A stretch of DNA of 64,000 bases from Dryobates pubescens (taxonomy: Eukaryota; Chordata; Aves; Piciformes; Picidae), in assembly GCF_014839835.1 (NCBI RefSeq), contig NC_071615.1:434001-498000 (forward strand), given 5' to 3'. The position numbers and the translations under genes were made by a program. This document shows, piece after piece, positions 31,341-41,522 of this stretch (position 1 is its first letter; the number at the start of each line of letters is the position of its first letter). A model generated the notes under the pieces. The model was not told where the DNA came from and searched no databases. It saw only the letters and a list, made by a program, of their open reading frames with translations.

Positions 31341-31757
31341 CCGCTGCCGGGAGGGCAGGGTGTAGCTCACCCGGTTCTACCCGGAGCTGCCGGAGCATCC
31401 GCAGCACCGTGCCGGGTCCCCCGCTCCTCCCCCTTCCCCCGCAGCACACCGGGGCTGTCCCCGCCGCCACCGCCTGCCTTTACCGGGGGGACATCATCCG
31501 GGGTGGGGGCTGCGAGGGCAAGTCCGGGGTGTCCCGCGGGGGTGGGGTCCGTGTGTGTCCATCCCCTGGGTCCCGTCGCCCCACTCCCTCTTTCTCTGGT
31601 ACCGGGACCCCCCCACAGCCCGGTACCGGCTGCCCCACAGCGCCCCCTGCCGGCCACGGGGCGGCTTCCCGGGGGCGGGACCGGGGCAGGGGCGGAACGG
31701 GAGGCGGAGCGGAGGGGAGCGGTGGGAGCGGAACCGGGCCGGGGCGGCGGTGCGGCC

Positions 31758-33723
31758 ATGTCCTTCTGCTCGTTCTTCGGGGGCGAGGTGTTCAAGGATC
31801 ACTTCAAACCGGGTGAGCGGCACCGAAGGGGGCCCGGGAGGGGCTGTGGGTAGCCGGGGGGGGGGCGAGTCGGGGGGTGGGGTGGGCAGGGGGTGTCTCC
31901 CGAAGGACCGGAATTCCCCGTGCTGGGTAGGGAATGGGGGGGTAGGAAGCGTTCGTCATGCGGGGCGAGCGCCAGCCGCGGCGACCGGGCTGGGGACCTC
32001 CCTCTGGGGTCCTTGCTGGGGGCTCCCCTTCTTGAGGACCTCTCTGGGGTCCTTATCTGGAGAGTCTCTCTCTGGTGTTGCGGGGATCCCCTTCCTGGGA
32101 TCCCAGTTAGGGAATCCTCCTGCTGGGAGGGATGGGGAAGGATCCCACCAGCAACGTGGGGCTGGGGCGTGGGGTCTGCACAGGGTCCCCTTGGTGGGGT
32201 TGCGTCCGTTGGGGCTGGGCTGCAGAGGGTGTGTGGGTCCTGCCCCACGTCCCTCAAGCTCCTGCTCGCCTGCCTGGCCCTGCAGGGCTGGCAGCGGCGG
32301 CTGGCAGCGGCCGGTTGGCACCAAGTCCGGCGCGGGCGGATGCCCCACGTCACGCTGCTGACATCCCCACGTCTGCTGGCAGCCGTCCGGGGGGGTGCCC
32401 CCCGCACTGACCCTTCCCCTGCCCTCCCCAGGCATCTACGTGTGTGCCAAGTGTGGCCATGAGCTGTTCTCCAGCCGTGCCAAGTACGAGCACTCCTCGC
32501 CGTGGCCGGCGTTCACCGAGACCCTGCGGCAGGACAGCGTGGCCAAGCGCCAGGAGCGCCCCGGGGCTCTCAAGGTGACGGTGCTGGAGCCTCTGGGCAG
32601 CAGCACACCCCAAAGCACTCCTCCAGGCATCCATTCCTTCAGCCTGTGCTGAGGGAGGCCTCCTGAGCCCTCTCCTCTCGCCCTTCCAGGTGACTTGTGG
32701 CAAGTGTGGCAATGGCCTGGGCCATGAGTTCCTCAACGATGGGCCCCAGAGGGGGCAGTCCCGCTTCTGAATATTCAGCAGCTCGCTCAAGTTCATCCCC
32801 AAAGGTACACTGCGGCTCCTTTCACCTCAAGTTGCACCAGGGGAGGGTGAGCTTGGACGTGAGGAACGTTTTCTTCACTGCCAGAGTGCTCAGGGGCTGG
32901 CAGAGGCTGCCCAGGGAGGTGGTGGAGTCCCCAGCCCCGGAGGTGTTCCAGAAACCTGTGGCCCTGGCACCTGGGCAGGGGGTGTAGTGGCGGTGGTGGT
33001 GTTGGGTGGTGGTTGGCACTGAGGCCCCTTCCAGCCTTTTTGACTCTGTGATTGTGTCAGCCTGAGTGGTTGCTGTGGGGAAGCAGCTGACAGCCCCCCT
33101 GGGCTGTGTGCTGTGCTGCTCTGGGTGGGGCAGAGCTGGCCCTGCAGATAAGCCACTTGCAGCCTAAATAAATCTCAACCTGCATCAATCTGCTCAGCTG
33201 CTGCCTTGCTGGCAGCTCCCTGCCCTCCCACCGTGAGACTGGGAGTGTGCTGGGGCTCCTGGAAGCATCCTGAGGTCTGGAAATCACAGAATCATGGAAT
33301 TGCTTGGCTTGGAAGAGACCTTGGAGCTCCTCAAGTGCAATTGTTGACCCAGGATGGAAGAGTGTCAGGGGCTGGTGGTGCAAAGTGAGAGCTGGCAGCT
33401 CTCCTGGTGGCATAACCAGAGCTGGTTCATTCCACGGAGCCTGGCAGCTGTGGATATTGCAGCTGCCCTAGGAGCAGGTCTGTGGGGAAAGGCATCCTCC
33501 TGTCCTTGGTGTCCAGCCAAAGGCTTTGTGAGGGCAGATTCAGAGCAGGACCCCAACCATGACTTGCTGTCCCACTTGCTGGACTGCAGTGGTCGTGAGA
33601 TCTTGGCACATGGCAAAATGAGGCCAGGAGAGGGGCTTGGAGTGGTTCTGGAATGTGAAACACAAGCCCTGACTTTTCCTTCCCCCTGTAGGCAAAGCAG
33701 AGACAGACGTGAAGGAGAAGTAA
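31758..33723 (+). CDS. MSRB1: MSRB1 (SELENOR), methionine-R-sulfoxide reductase B1, selenoprotein
   Basis: Reduces methionine-R-sulfoxide in proteins (including actin) in cytosol and nucleus. Exons: 31758-31812, 32432-32574, 32690-32804, 33692-33723; 114 aa counting selenocysteine. Sequence [92 protein letters not shown], ending [10 protein letters not shown]. The TGA at 32768-32770 sits at residue 93, where the family has its catalytic Sec (human Sec95), and the frame stays open and conserved after it, so it is recoded. Zinc ligands are Cys23, Cys26, Cys69 and Cys72. The 3' UTR runs to AATAAA at 34925 and carries the SECIS. Start ATG has GCGGCC before it and begins the conserved [12 protein letters not shown]. 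Confidence 0.97.
32818..33055 (+). mobile_element. CR1 LINE 3' fragment in MSRB1 intron 3, beside the donor
   Basis: Sense copy beginning about 13 bp after the exon 3 splice donor: 'gttgcaccaggggagggtga', 'gtgctcaggggctggcagag', 'gaggccccttccagcctttt', ATTGTG-type tail. Confidence 0.88.
33282..33355 (-). mobile_element. CR1 LINE terminal fragment in MSRB1 intron 3
   Basis: 'aaatcacagaatcatggaat', 'gcttggcttggaagagacct': the last 70 bp of an antisense copy. Confidence 0.8.
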
Positions 33724-34171
33724 GCGAGCTGCTCGACTTGGCACACTGCCCTTGGCCTCATCCTGCCTTCACACCTTGGGCTGCACCACCTCTGGTCAAA
33801 GGGGCACCAGGAGCAAGAGAAACCCCAAAGAAGCTCCTGGTTTCCCTGGGCTGGTTCCCTCTCAGGGCTGCTCTGGTTTGGGATGCTGGGAGGAGGGCAG
33901 GGGAGGTGAGAACAGGGGTGCTGCAGGTGTGTGCCGGCTGGGGGCTTGTGTAACCTGTGCCTGGGGCTCTCACCCACCCTCGCCCCCTCCCCAGCCAGCT
34001 CTTCTCCCCAGCATCCTCCTGCTGGGAGCAGCTGCTTCTGAGCTGGGTTTGCCCTTCCCTGTGGCCCTGCCTCTGCTGAGCTCTGAGGTGGCTTCGCTGT
34101 CGACTCAGCTGAGGCAGGAGGCAGAACAGCCTCCGGATGGCAGCCACGGGGGGTGGCTCTGGCATGGCGCT

Positions 34172-34269
34172 GGTGCCACCCGGAGTCCCTGTGCTGGTGC
34201 CACCCAGAGTCCCTGTGCTGGTGCCACCCAGAGTCCCTGTGCTGGTGCCACCCAGAGTCCCTGTGCTGG
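34172..34269 (+). repeat. 24-bp tandem repeat, 4 copies, MSRB1 3' UTR
   Basis: Unit ggtgccacccagagtccctg + tgct starting at 34172, 34196, 34220 and 34244. The first copy has one difference. It ends 66 bp before the SECIS. Confidence 0.93.
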
Positions 34270-34334
34270 CGTTTGCAGGCAGCAGTGCTGGGTTAGCTGA
34301 GGTCAGAGCCTGGGCTGGTGCCTGGGGCTGCTCT

Positions 34335-34403
34335 GGGCTCATGGTATGAATCGCCCTACACAAACCCTGCCGGGCACTAGGGCGACGATGCTGTTGTGAG
34401 CCC
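34335..34403 (+). promoter_or_regulatory. MSRB1: SECIS element of MSRB1
   Basis: The 3' UTR hairpin that directs Sec insertion. Lower helix GGGCTCA (34335-34341) pairs with TGAGCCC (34397-34403). The core has ATGA at 34346-34349 opposite CGAT at 34386-34389, giving the non-canonical GA pairs. Upper helix TCGCCCTA (34351-34358) pairs with TAGGGCGA (34378-34385). AAA at 34362-34364 is followed by the small helix CCC/GGG (34365-34367 and 34372-34374), which is a type 2 arrangement. It lies about 1.6 kb of genomic sequence, or about 0.7 kb of mRNA, after the Sec codon. Confidence 0.92.
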
Positions 34404-34924
34404 CGCGGGCAGCCTCCAGGAGTTTCCCCTCTCTGCCCTTCCTTGCACACAGCAGCCACAGTTCTGGACATCCCTCTGGGCCTGATTCTGACTTGGCCTT
34501 ACACCAGAGCTGTCACTGTGCTGTAAATGCACCAGCACCAGTGGTTCCTGCTGGCTCTGGGCCGGTGCAGGGGTGGTCAGCTCAGGCCCCTGGGCTGCAC
34601 CTTGCACAGCTCCCAGACTTCAGGAACCACTGCTGCGTTCCCTCCACGCTCCAAAGGGCTCTGACACTGATGTGTCCTCAACTCACCATCTGATCTGTGG
34701 CCTTCCCTCTGTCCCACACACCAAATCCCCTCACAAACCACCCCCACAGGGCTTTTGGGTGATGGTGCAAGGTGCCGGGGGCAGAGCTCTGCTGCTGGTG
34801 GAGGCTTCTCTCTGCCTGCATTTTTGTCTCAGCCCCAGCAGTGTGAGGACACCAACCCAAAGTGCCATGCACCAGCTGGGTGCCTGGAGCTCACTGCTGG
34901 CCTGGTACCTCTCCCAGTGCTGAA

Positions 34925-34930
34925 AATAAA
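34925..34930 (+). terminator. MSRB1: MSRB1 poly(A) signal AATAAA
   Basis: First AATAAA after the SECIS, in 'gctgaaaataaagcactgag'. Implies a 3' UTR of about 1.2 kb. Confidence 0.75.
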
Positions 34931-35311
34931 GCACTGAGTCACTGTGCTGGAGAAACAAACAGCCTCTGTTCTTTACAGCCCTGGTGCTGGCACCTGGGGG
35001 CTTCAGCCCTGGGATTCCTCTGCTTGGTTCTCCTGGTTGTGGATGTGAGCGAGGGGAGGCTGCTCTGGCTGGCCTGTGTGTGAGGGGGCTAGGGTGGGTG
35101 CCTGTGTCTCCCAAGCCCTGGCCAGAAAGCTGAGAGCAGATCTCAGCTGATGTCTTTGTCTCCTGAGATGTGGCTGCAGAGTGTCCTGCATGGCCTCACA
35201 GGGCCTGGCCTGAGCTTGCTGTGTGGAGTTCGACCTCCATCTGTTCTCTTGCCCCAGGTTTTGCCATGCTGGTGCCTTGCAGGCCCCTGGGCATTCCTAG
35301 GGCTATTTTTA
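34931..35311. other. Intergenic 3' flank of MSRB1
   Basis: Unique sequence, nothing recognised. Confidence 0.4.
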
Positions 35312-35445
35312 GTCACAGAATCAGGGAACTCTTAAGGCTGGAAGAGATTCTTGAGCTCAAGTCCAAGCCCTTGCCTAGAGCTCACAACCCACCACTGCTG
35401 CTGAGCCAGCACCAGGTCCCTCAGCACCACAGCCATGTGTCTTGT
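35312..35445 (-). mobile_element. CR1 LINE 3'-end fragment
   Basis: Antisense: 'agtcacagaatcagggaact', 'ttaaggctggaagagattct', 'ccctcagcaccacagccatg'. Confidence 0.8.
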
Positions 35446-36304
35446 GTCCTGCCCAGCTGAAGCTGGGTGTAGCTTGTTCCATGAAGTGCTGTTGGCACCT
35501 TCTGGGCTGGCAGGGGTTTCTGAGCAGAAGGGATCTCAGTCCCTCAGTGTCTCCCTGTAGTTTGCCTCTCACAAAGCTGCTGCAGGCAGCCCTTGTCTGC
35601 CTCCCAGGGATCACTTTGCCCTGGCAGGGTTGGGAGCTGTGTTCACAGAGGCTGGAGCCTGGAGCTGGACTTTGCTGGGCTCCAGCTGCCTCCTCCACGG
35701 GGGCAAAGTCCCCTTTGGAGCATGGGAGCCTGCACCACGTCTCTGCCCTGCTGCTGGCTCATGCCCCATGCCCCATGGCATGACCCTGCCCCATGCCCAG
35801 GCAGGTTGACCTTTGGCTCTAATTACTGAGCAGGCTCCAGCCTGAAGGCTGAAGCTGCTTTGCCACCACTTAATCCCTTGATCTGCTGCTGTGCCTCTGC
35901 TCTGATGACCTCCACACCAGCCCAGGAGAGCAGGAGCTGCTCCTTTGCATCCCACCTTGGAGCACCACAGGACCACCCAGCCCTGGGACACCTCCTGCCC
36001 TGCTGCCCCTCACACAGAGCTGGGAAGAAAGGTGGTTTGGTGGTGGTTGTCCCTGAGATGCTGGGGTGGAAGGAAACCTCCTGGAGAGTGCCAGGAGTGA
36101 GGGGAGGGTGCTGATCCCTCCCGCTGGCGGGCTGTGCAGCATCCCCCAGCCACACTCCCCTGCAGTTCGTGGATGCAGGCACAGGAGGGTGCTTGAGCTT
36201 TGCCTAACCCTGCTGCAGGCACTGCCGGGAGGGAAGGCTGCTGCTGGGCTGGGCTGGGCTTGCTGTGGTCCTCACCTTCCCTGGCAGCAGCAAGCTGCTA
36301 AGCT
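35446..36304. other. Intergenic, unique sequence
   Basis: No feature recognised; open frames are short and unrelated to known proteins. Confidence 0.4.
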
Positions 36305-36640
36305 GCCTCCACGAAACCACCTCCCTCACCTCCAGGGATGGGGACTCCAGCACCGCCCTGGGCAGCCTGGGCCAGTGCCTGAGAGCCCTTCCTGGGAAGG
36401 AATTGTTCTGACATCCAACCTGAAGCTCCCCTGCTGCAGCCTGAGGCTCTTTGCTCGTCTGCCACTTGTTGCATGTGAGAAGAGACCAACCCCCACCTGG
36501 CTCCGACCTGCTTTCAGCAGGGGTGAGAAGGTCTCCCCTCAGCCTCCTGAGGACTAAACACCCCCAGTTCCCTAAAGTGCTCCTCACAAGGCCTGCACCC
36601 AAGGCCCTTCCCCAGCTTGGCTGCCCCTCAAAGTCCTCCT
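36305..36640 (-). mobile_element. CR1 LINE 3' half
   Basis: Antisense: 'gatggggactccagcaccgc', 'cagcctgggccagtgcctga', 'gaaggtctcccctcagcctc', 'cccccagttccctaaagtgc'. Confidence 0.88.
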
Positions 36641-36739
36641 TGCAGTGAGAGGTCCAAGACTGAAGGCAGAAGGACGCAGCCTGCTCCGCCGTGGCGCTGG
36701 GCATCCCCACCACCTCCTCCCACCTCCCATCCCACCATC

Positions 36740-37075
36740 CATCCTCATCTGATGATTCCACTAATGGCAACCCTGCCTTAATGAGAGGATTTTGCTTAGC
36801 TGTACAGAGCCAGCCCCACACCAGCCCCATGGATTTAATGGCAGCAATTGGATTATGTTTCCAGGCCGACGCAGCCTTCCCAGGCTCTTTCCAAACCCCT
36901 TCATTTCCTCCCCCCAGCCCCCAGCTGACCTCTTCTTTCCCTTTTTAATGTTTTTATTTGCATGCCACCAGGCAGAGCTGCCTCTGTGACCCTCCCCAGG
37001 ATGGCTCCAGCCACTGGATTTAGATTAATTCTCCTCATAAAGATGACAGCCCTGGGGAAATCGTGTTGAGGCAAG
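36740..37075. promoter_or_regulatory. Candidate conserved regulatory block
   Basis: Non-repetitive, AT-richer than its surroundings, with homeodomain-type cores (cactaatggc, gcaattggattatg, ggatttagattaattc) and an exact octamer ATTTGCAT at 36956-36963. No coding potential. The regulatory role is an inference from composition only. Confidence 0.35.
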
Positions 37076-37186
37076 GGGGAAGCAGCAAACGTCCTGGAGG
37101 GAGCTGGGATCAGTGTAGTCCTGGGAGCTAGTGCTGAGGGGAGAGCAAGCTGGAGAGCCAGGAGGGAAATACTCATCCACAGCACT

Positions 37187-37387
37187 GCAGAATCACACAA
37201 CTGCCTTGGCTGGAAAAGGCCTCCAAGATCATTGAGTCCAACCATCAGCCCAGCACCACCACAGCCACCAAACCCTGTCCCCAGGTGTCATGTCCCACAC
37301 ATTTCTTGAATACCTCCAGGGATGATGTCTCCATCACCTCTCTGGGCAGCCTGTTCCAATCCCTGACCTCTCCTGCAGTGAAGAAAT
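37187..37387 (-). mobile_element. CR1 LINE 3' fragment (older copy of a pair)
   Basis: Antisense: 'cttggctggaaaaggcctcc', 'aagatcattgagtccaacca', 'cctctctgggcagcctgttc'. It stops where a second CR1 begins. Confidence 0.88.
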
Positions 37388-37830
37388 CACCCAGCCCAAG
37401 CCCTGCTCCAGCAGGGCACCCCCAGCAGCTTGCCCAGGGGCACAATGCCCAGGGGGGGTTGGAAGCTCTCCAGACCAGGAGACTCCACAACCTCTCTGGG
37501 CAGCCTGCTCCAGGCCTCCAGCAGCCTCATACCGAACAACTTTCTCCTTCAGCTCAGGTAGAACCTCCTGGGTTCCAGTTTGTGCCCCCTGCCCCTGGTC
37601 CTGTCCCTGGGCACCACTCAGCAGGGTCTGGCCCCAGCCTCTTGCCCCCCAGCCTTTATCTCTTGCTGAGCATTGCTCAGCTGCCCTCTGGGGCTGCTCT
37701 GCTGCAGGCTCTCAGCCCCAGGGCTCTCAGCCTCTGCTCCTCACAGAGCTGCTCCAGGCCCCTCAGCATCTCTGTATCCTCTCCTGGGCCCTCTCCAGCA
37801 GTTCCCTGTCTATGCCCCAAGACACCAAAG
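37388..37830 (-). mobile_element. CR1 LINE 3' half, low-divergence subfamily, joined to an older CR1
   Basis: Starts at 'acccagcccaagccctgctc' directly after 'gtgaagaaatc' of the older copy. It then shows 'cccaggggcacaatgcccag', 'gttccagtttgtgccccctg' and 'cctttatctcttgctgagca'. Same orientation as its neighbour. Confidence 0.88.
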
Positions 37831-38540
37831 CAGCACTTTGTGAGGTTTTATCCCAGGGGGCACAGCCTGCTTTGTGCTGTTGGTCCTTTAAAGTCTGCTT
37901 GCAGCAGGGGAGTGCCTTCAGCCCTAGCTGTGCCAGGGTCCCACCGCAGCCAGGGGCTCTGGAGCAGCACTTTGCTTCCAAGGGACTGTTTGGTTCATGT
38001 CTGCAGCTGGTTTTGTGTCAGCTGCAAACAAAATAAAGAAAGAAAGAAGTGATGCTAATTAAACAACAGCTCCATGCCCCCAGCTTGCCCAGGATGCAGG
38101 GGGTGAAGTCCCTCCCCATCATCTCCTCCATCCCCAGGAGCTCACCTGTCCCTCAGCACATCCACCAGCAGCTGGAGGGAATTAAAGGCTTATTCCACTT
38201 CAGTCAGCAGTAAAAGCTTCATCTCCCCCACTGCAAGCTGCATCCCACCCTGGGCACCACGCAGGGGGGGAGCAGTCTTTGACCTTCTGCCTGGGGTTGG
38301 TTTATTCCATTGGCACCAGGTGGGGAGAGCTGTTGTTGGATTGTGGGGGGTGTTAATGAGGCAGATGATGATTGCCACGGTTCAGGGCAAGTCTGGGCAC
38401 AGCAGGGAAATGTTCAGCCCAAGGAAAATTCAAATCTTTCCTTTCCCCCCCTCCTCTTCCCTGGCTGCTGAGGTCTGAGGCTTTAAAGGCAATTGGTGAG
38501 GGTTGGTTTGTTAACCAGCCCCACTTCCATCCTTGCCTTA
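37831..38540. other. Intergenic, non-repetitive
   Basis: Unique sequence. The part from about 38040 on has AT-rich motifs (gctaattaaac, gggaattaaagg, gttaatgaggcagatgatg) and may be regulatory. No gene seen. Confidence 0.35.
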
Positions 38541-38826
38541 CCTCACACTCTGCTCCAGCCCTGCTCCAGCCCTGCTCCAGCCCTGTCCTCACACTCTGCA
38601 CCAGCCCTGCTCCAGCCCTGCTCCATCCCTGCCCTCACACTCTGCTCCAGCCCTGCTCCAGCCCTGTCCTCACACTCTGCACCAGCCCTGCTCCAGCCCT
38701 GCTCCAGCCCTGTCCTCACACTCTGCTCCAGCCCTGTCCTCACACTCTGCACCAGCCCTGTTCCAGCCCTGCTCCATCCCTGTCCTCACACTCTGCTCCA
38801 GCCCTGCTCCAGCCCTGCTCCAGCCC
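38541..38826 (+). repeat. Higher-order minisatellite of CTCCAGCCCTG units
   Basis: Seven blocks, each opened by 'cctcacactctg' and followed by one to three 11-bp units ctccagccctg, with variants caccagccctg and ctccatccctg that recur at matching places in alternate blocks. Confidence 0.93.
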
Positions 38827-38954
38827 CACAGCAGCTCCTGTGGCCACCCCAATGGGCCACAGCCAAGCGCTGACCCGCGGTGGGCGATGCTTGGCCAGGT
38901 CTCTCCTCAGCACTCCTCATGAAGTGCTCTTCTAAGCTCTCCCTGTTGCTGCCT

Positions 38955-39240
38955 CCAGAATGATTTGTTGCTTGTAACCCCTCCGTGATTAAGTACAGTT
39001 TAGCCTCCTGGTTTCATGTCTTATCATGTTTCATCTCTCACACAAGACATTTACAGTCCATTCTCGACTTCAAAGCGAAGGCTTCTTGCCTGAGCATTAA
39101 GCAAGGCAAACGTCTGAGCAGAACCTGTGTGGAATTAGTGTCTCTTGATGTTCCCTGCTGAGGGAGGATTGATGGCTGCCTCCAAAGGCAGCTTTTTCCT
39201 ATTGTTTTATGCACTGGTGATTAATATTTCATGTTCTCAC
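38955..39240. promoter_or_regulatory. Candidate conserved regulatory block
   Basis: AT-rich unique DNA in GC-rich surroundings: 'gtgattaagtacagtttagc', 'gagcattaagcaaggcaaac', a SOX-like 'cctattgttttatg', 'gtgattaatatttcatg'. Inferred from composition only. Confidence 0.35.
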
Positions 39241-39467
39241 TGTTCTGTGTTTGCTGGCTGGCTCTGGCCTACCCTGACAGTGCTGCCCTCGTGCCTCCCG
39301 TGCCCAGCCTTTATGCCCCTCGAGGCAGGACGTGTGGCTCTGGGCACAGCCCTTTGGGCTTAGTGAAGCCTCCTGCTGGAGTGTTTCCTATCTCATCTCA
39401 TCTCGATGGTGTTAGGGCTGAGGTTCCTTCTCCTCCTCCAGCAACACCTCTGTCCTGTCACCTCACA

Positions 39468-39920
39468 CAGAACTGCTTGGCTGGAGACCACCTTAGGATG
39501 ACTGAGTCAGGCCAGAACCTCCCAGCTCCCTGCACACAATTCTTGGATCATGTCCCCAAGCTCCTCAGCCAAACATCTCTTAAACACCTCAAGGCAGGAA
39601 GACTCCACCACTGCCCTGGGCAGCCTGGGCCAGTGCCCCATGACCATCTGGGGGAAGAAATCTTTCCTAATATCCAACCTAAACCTCCCCTGGGGCAACC
39701 TGAGGCCATTCCCTCTCCTCCTGTCACTTGTCCCTTGGGAGAAGAGACCAACCCCACCTGTCTGCAGCCTCCTCTCAGGGAGCTGCAGAGAGCAATGAGG
39801 TCTCCCTCAGCCTCCTCTTCTCCAGGCTGCACACCCCCAGCTCCCTCAGCTGCTCCTCACAGGACTTGTGTTCAAGACCCCTCACCTCATGGTGCTCTCC
39901 CCATGCCTGGAGCCCTTTGC
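39468..39920 (-). mobile_element. CR1 LINE 3' half
   Basis: Antisense: 'ggaagactccaccactgccc', 'ctaatatccaacctaaacct', 'gagcaatgaggtctccctca', 'caggctgcacacccccagct'. Confidence 0.9.
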
Positions 39921-40529
39921 TGCCCCAGCTTTTGGGTGGGTGCTGCATGCTGTGTCCCTCCTGTCCTGGATGGGGATGGTGGGGATGGCACCATGGGGAT
40001 CAGATCATAGAATCACAGCCCTCCAGAAGTGAGGAGATGTGGACCAGGGTGGGATACGGTACCAGGTCCTGGGTACCACCTTCTGCTCAGTGCCTGCATG
40101 GCACCGGCATTCCCCTGAGCCCATCCCAGCACTGCCATCACCACCCAGCACCAGCTGTGGGGCTGGGGCTGCCACTCCTCACCTTCTGTCCCACAGTCCC
40201 TGAAACCCCCTCGAGTTCCAGCCCTGTCAGGGCAGGATGAGACCAGCCCAGCACCAAATTCCTCTGCTTTGAAGGCCATGACACTGCTGTGCCTGAGCAC
40301 TAAGCAGATCAAGAGCAGGATCTGTAAGGGACCACTCTGCTGATCCTCCAGCTGGGGCTTAATGTAACTCAATTAGTCTGAGCTTAATAGGGCTCCATTT
40401 AGCTGAGCTGGAGGGGCTGCTCTGCCTGCAGCCTTTCAGGTCAGGAGCAGAGAGGCTCTGGGGGCACTGCCAAGAGGTTCTGCAAACCCACAGATTCTCC
40501 AGGGCCTTCAGCTCTCACTCTGGGTGCTC
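39921..40529. other. Intergenic, mostly unique
   Basis: Includes a very short CR1-like tail near 40005-40030 ('gatcatagaatcacagccct'); otherwise nothing recognised. Confidence 0.4.
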
Positions 40530-41522
40530 ATGGAGGACACCCCTGAGAAGATGCCTGGAGAAGAGCAGCTGGTGAGAGGTCCCCAAAAGGGCTGCCAGGA
40601 TCTGATGGCTTTGAGCCACAGCCTCAGCCACAAAATGTCTGTGCTGAGGGCACCCTCAGCCAGTTTGCTGATGGTGCCAGACTGGGAGGGGTGGTTGGCA
40701 CTCAGGCTGTGCTGCCCTTCAGTGAGACCTGGACACGCTGGAGAGCTGGGCAGAGAGGAACCTCATGGAACTCAACAAGAGGTCCTGCACCTGGGGAGGA
40801 ACAACCTCCTGCAGGACAGGGGAGGGAGCCCTGCTGGGAAGCAGCCCTGGGGAGAAGGAGCTGGGGGTGCTGGGGCACAGCAAGTTCCCCAGGAGCCAGC
40901 AAGGTGCCCTCCTGGCCAAGAAGGCAAAGGTGTCCTGGGGGCACAGAGAGCAGCATGGGCAGCAGGCTGAGGGAGGCTCTCCTGCCCCTCTGCTCTGCCC
41001 TAGGGAGGCCACAGCTGGAGTGCTGAGGCCAGCTCTGGGCTCCCCAGGTCAATACAGACAGGGAACTGCTGCAGAGAGCCCAGGGGAGGCTCCAAAGCTG
41101 CTGAGGGGCCTGGAGCAGCTCTGTGAGCAGCAGAGGCTGAGAGCCCTGGGGCTGAGAGCCTGCAGAAGAGCAGCCCCAGAGGGCAGCTGATCAGTGCTCA
41201 GCAAGAGATAAAGGCTGGGGGGCAAGGGGCTGGGGCCAGGCTCTGCTCAGTGGTGCCCAGGGGCAGGACCAGGGGCAGGGGGCACAAACTGGAACCCAGG
41301 AACCCATCTGAAGAGGAGGAGAAAGTTGTTTGTTGTGAGGCTGCTGGAGGCCTGGAGCAGGCTGCCCAGAGAGGTTGTGGAGTCTCCTCTGGAGAGCTTC
41401 CAACCCCCCCTGGGCACTGTGCCCCTGGGCAAGCTGCTGGGGGTGCCCTGCTGGAGCAGGGCTTGGGTTGGGTGACCCCAGAGGTCCCTTCCAGCCCTCC
41501 CCTGCTGGGACTCTGGGGTAAG
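40530..41522 (+). mobile_element. CR1 LINE, longest copy in the window, with reverse-transcriptase remnants
   Basis: About 1 kb in sense. The first part retains the C-terminal reverse-transcriptase region in broken frames (for example EVLHLGRNNLLQDRG, and 'ctggccaagaaggcaaaggt'). The last 370 bp match the low-divergence subfamily: 'gctcagcaagagataaaggc', 'gcacaaactggaacccagga', 'ggttgggtgaccccagaggt'. 5'-truncated and frame-broken. Confidence 0.92.

Noticed and set aside
33758-34471. 237-codon minus-strand frame opposite the MSRB1 3' UTR
   Set aside because: Covers the 24-bp repeat and the SECIS in antisense; no similarity and no expression signals.
38372-38935. 187-codon frame of SSPALLQPCPHTL repeats
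   Set aside because: Minisatellite translation; the same array is open in several frames.
40530-41522. An intact, active CR1
   Set aside because: Only the C-terminal reverse-transcriptase remnant and the 3' end are present, 5'-truncated and with several frame breaks.
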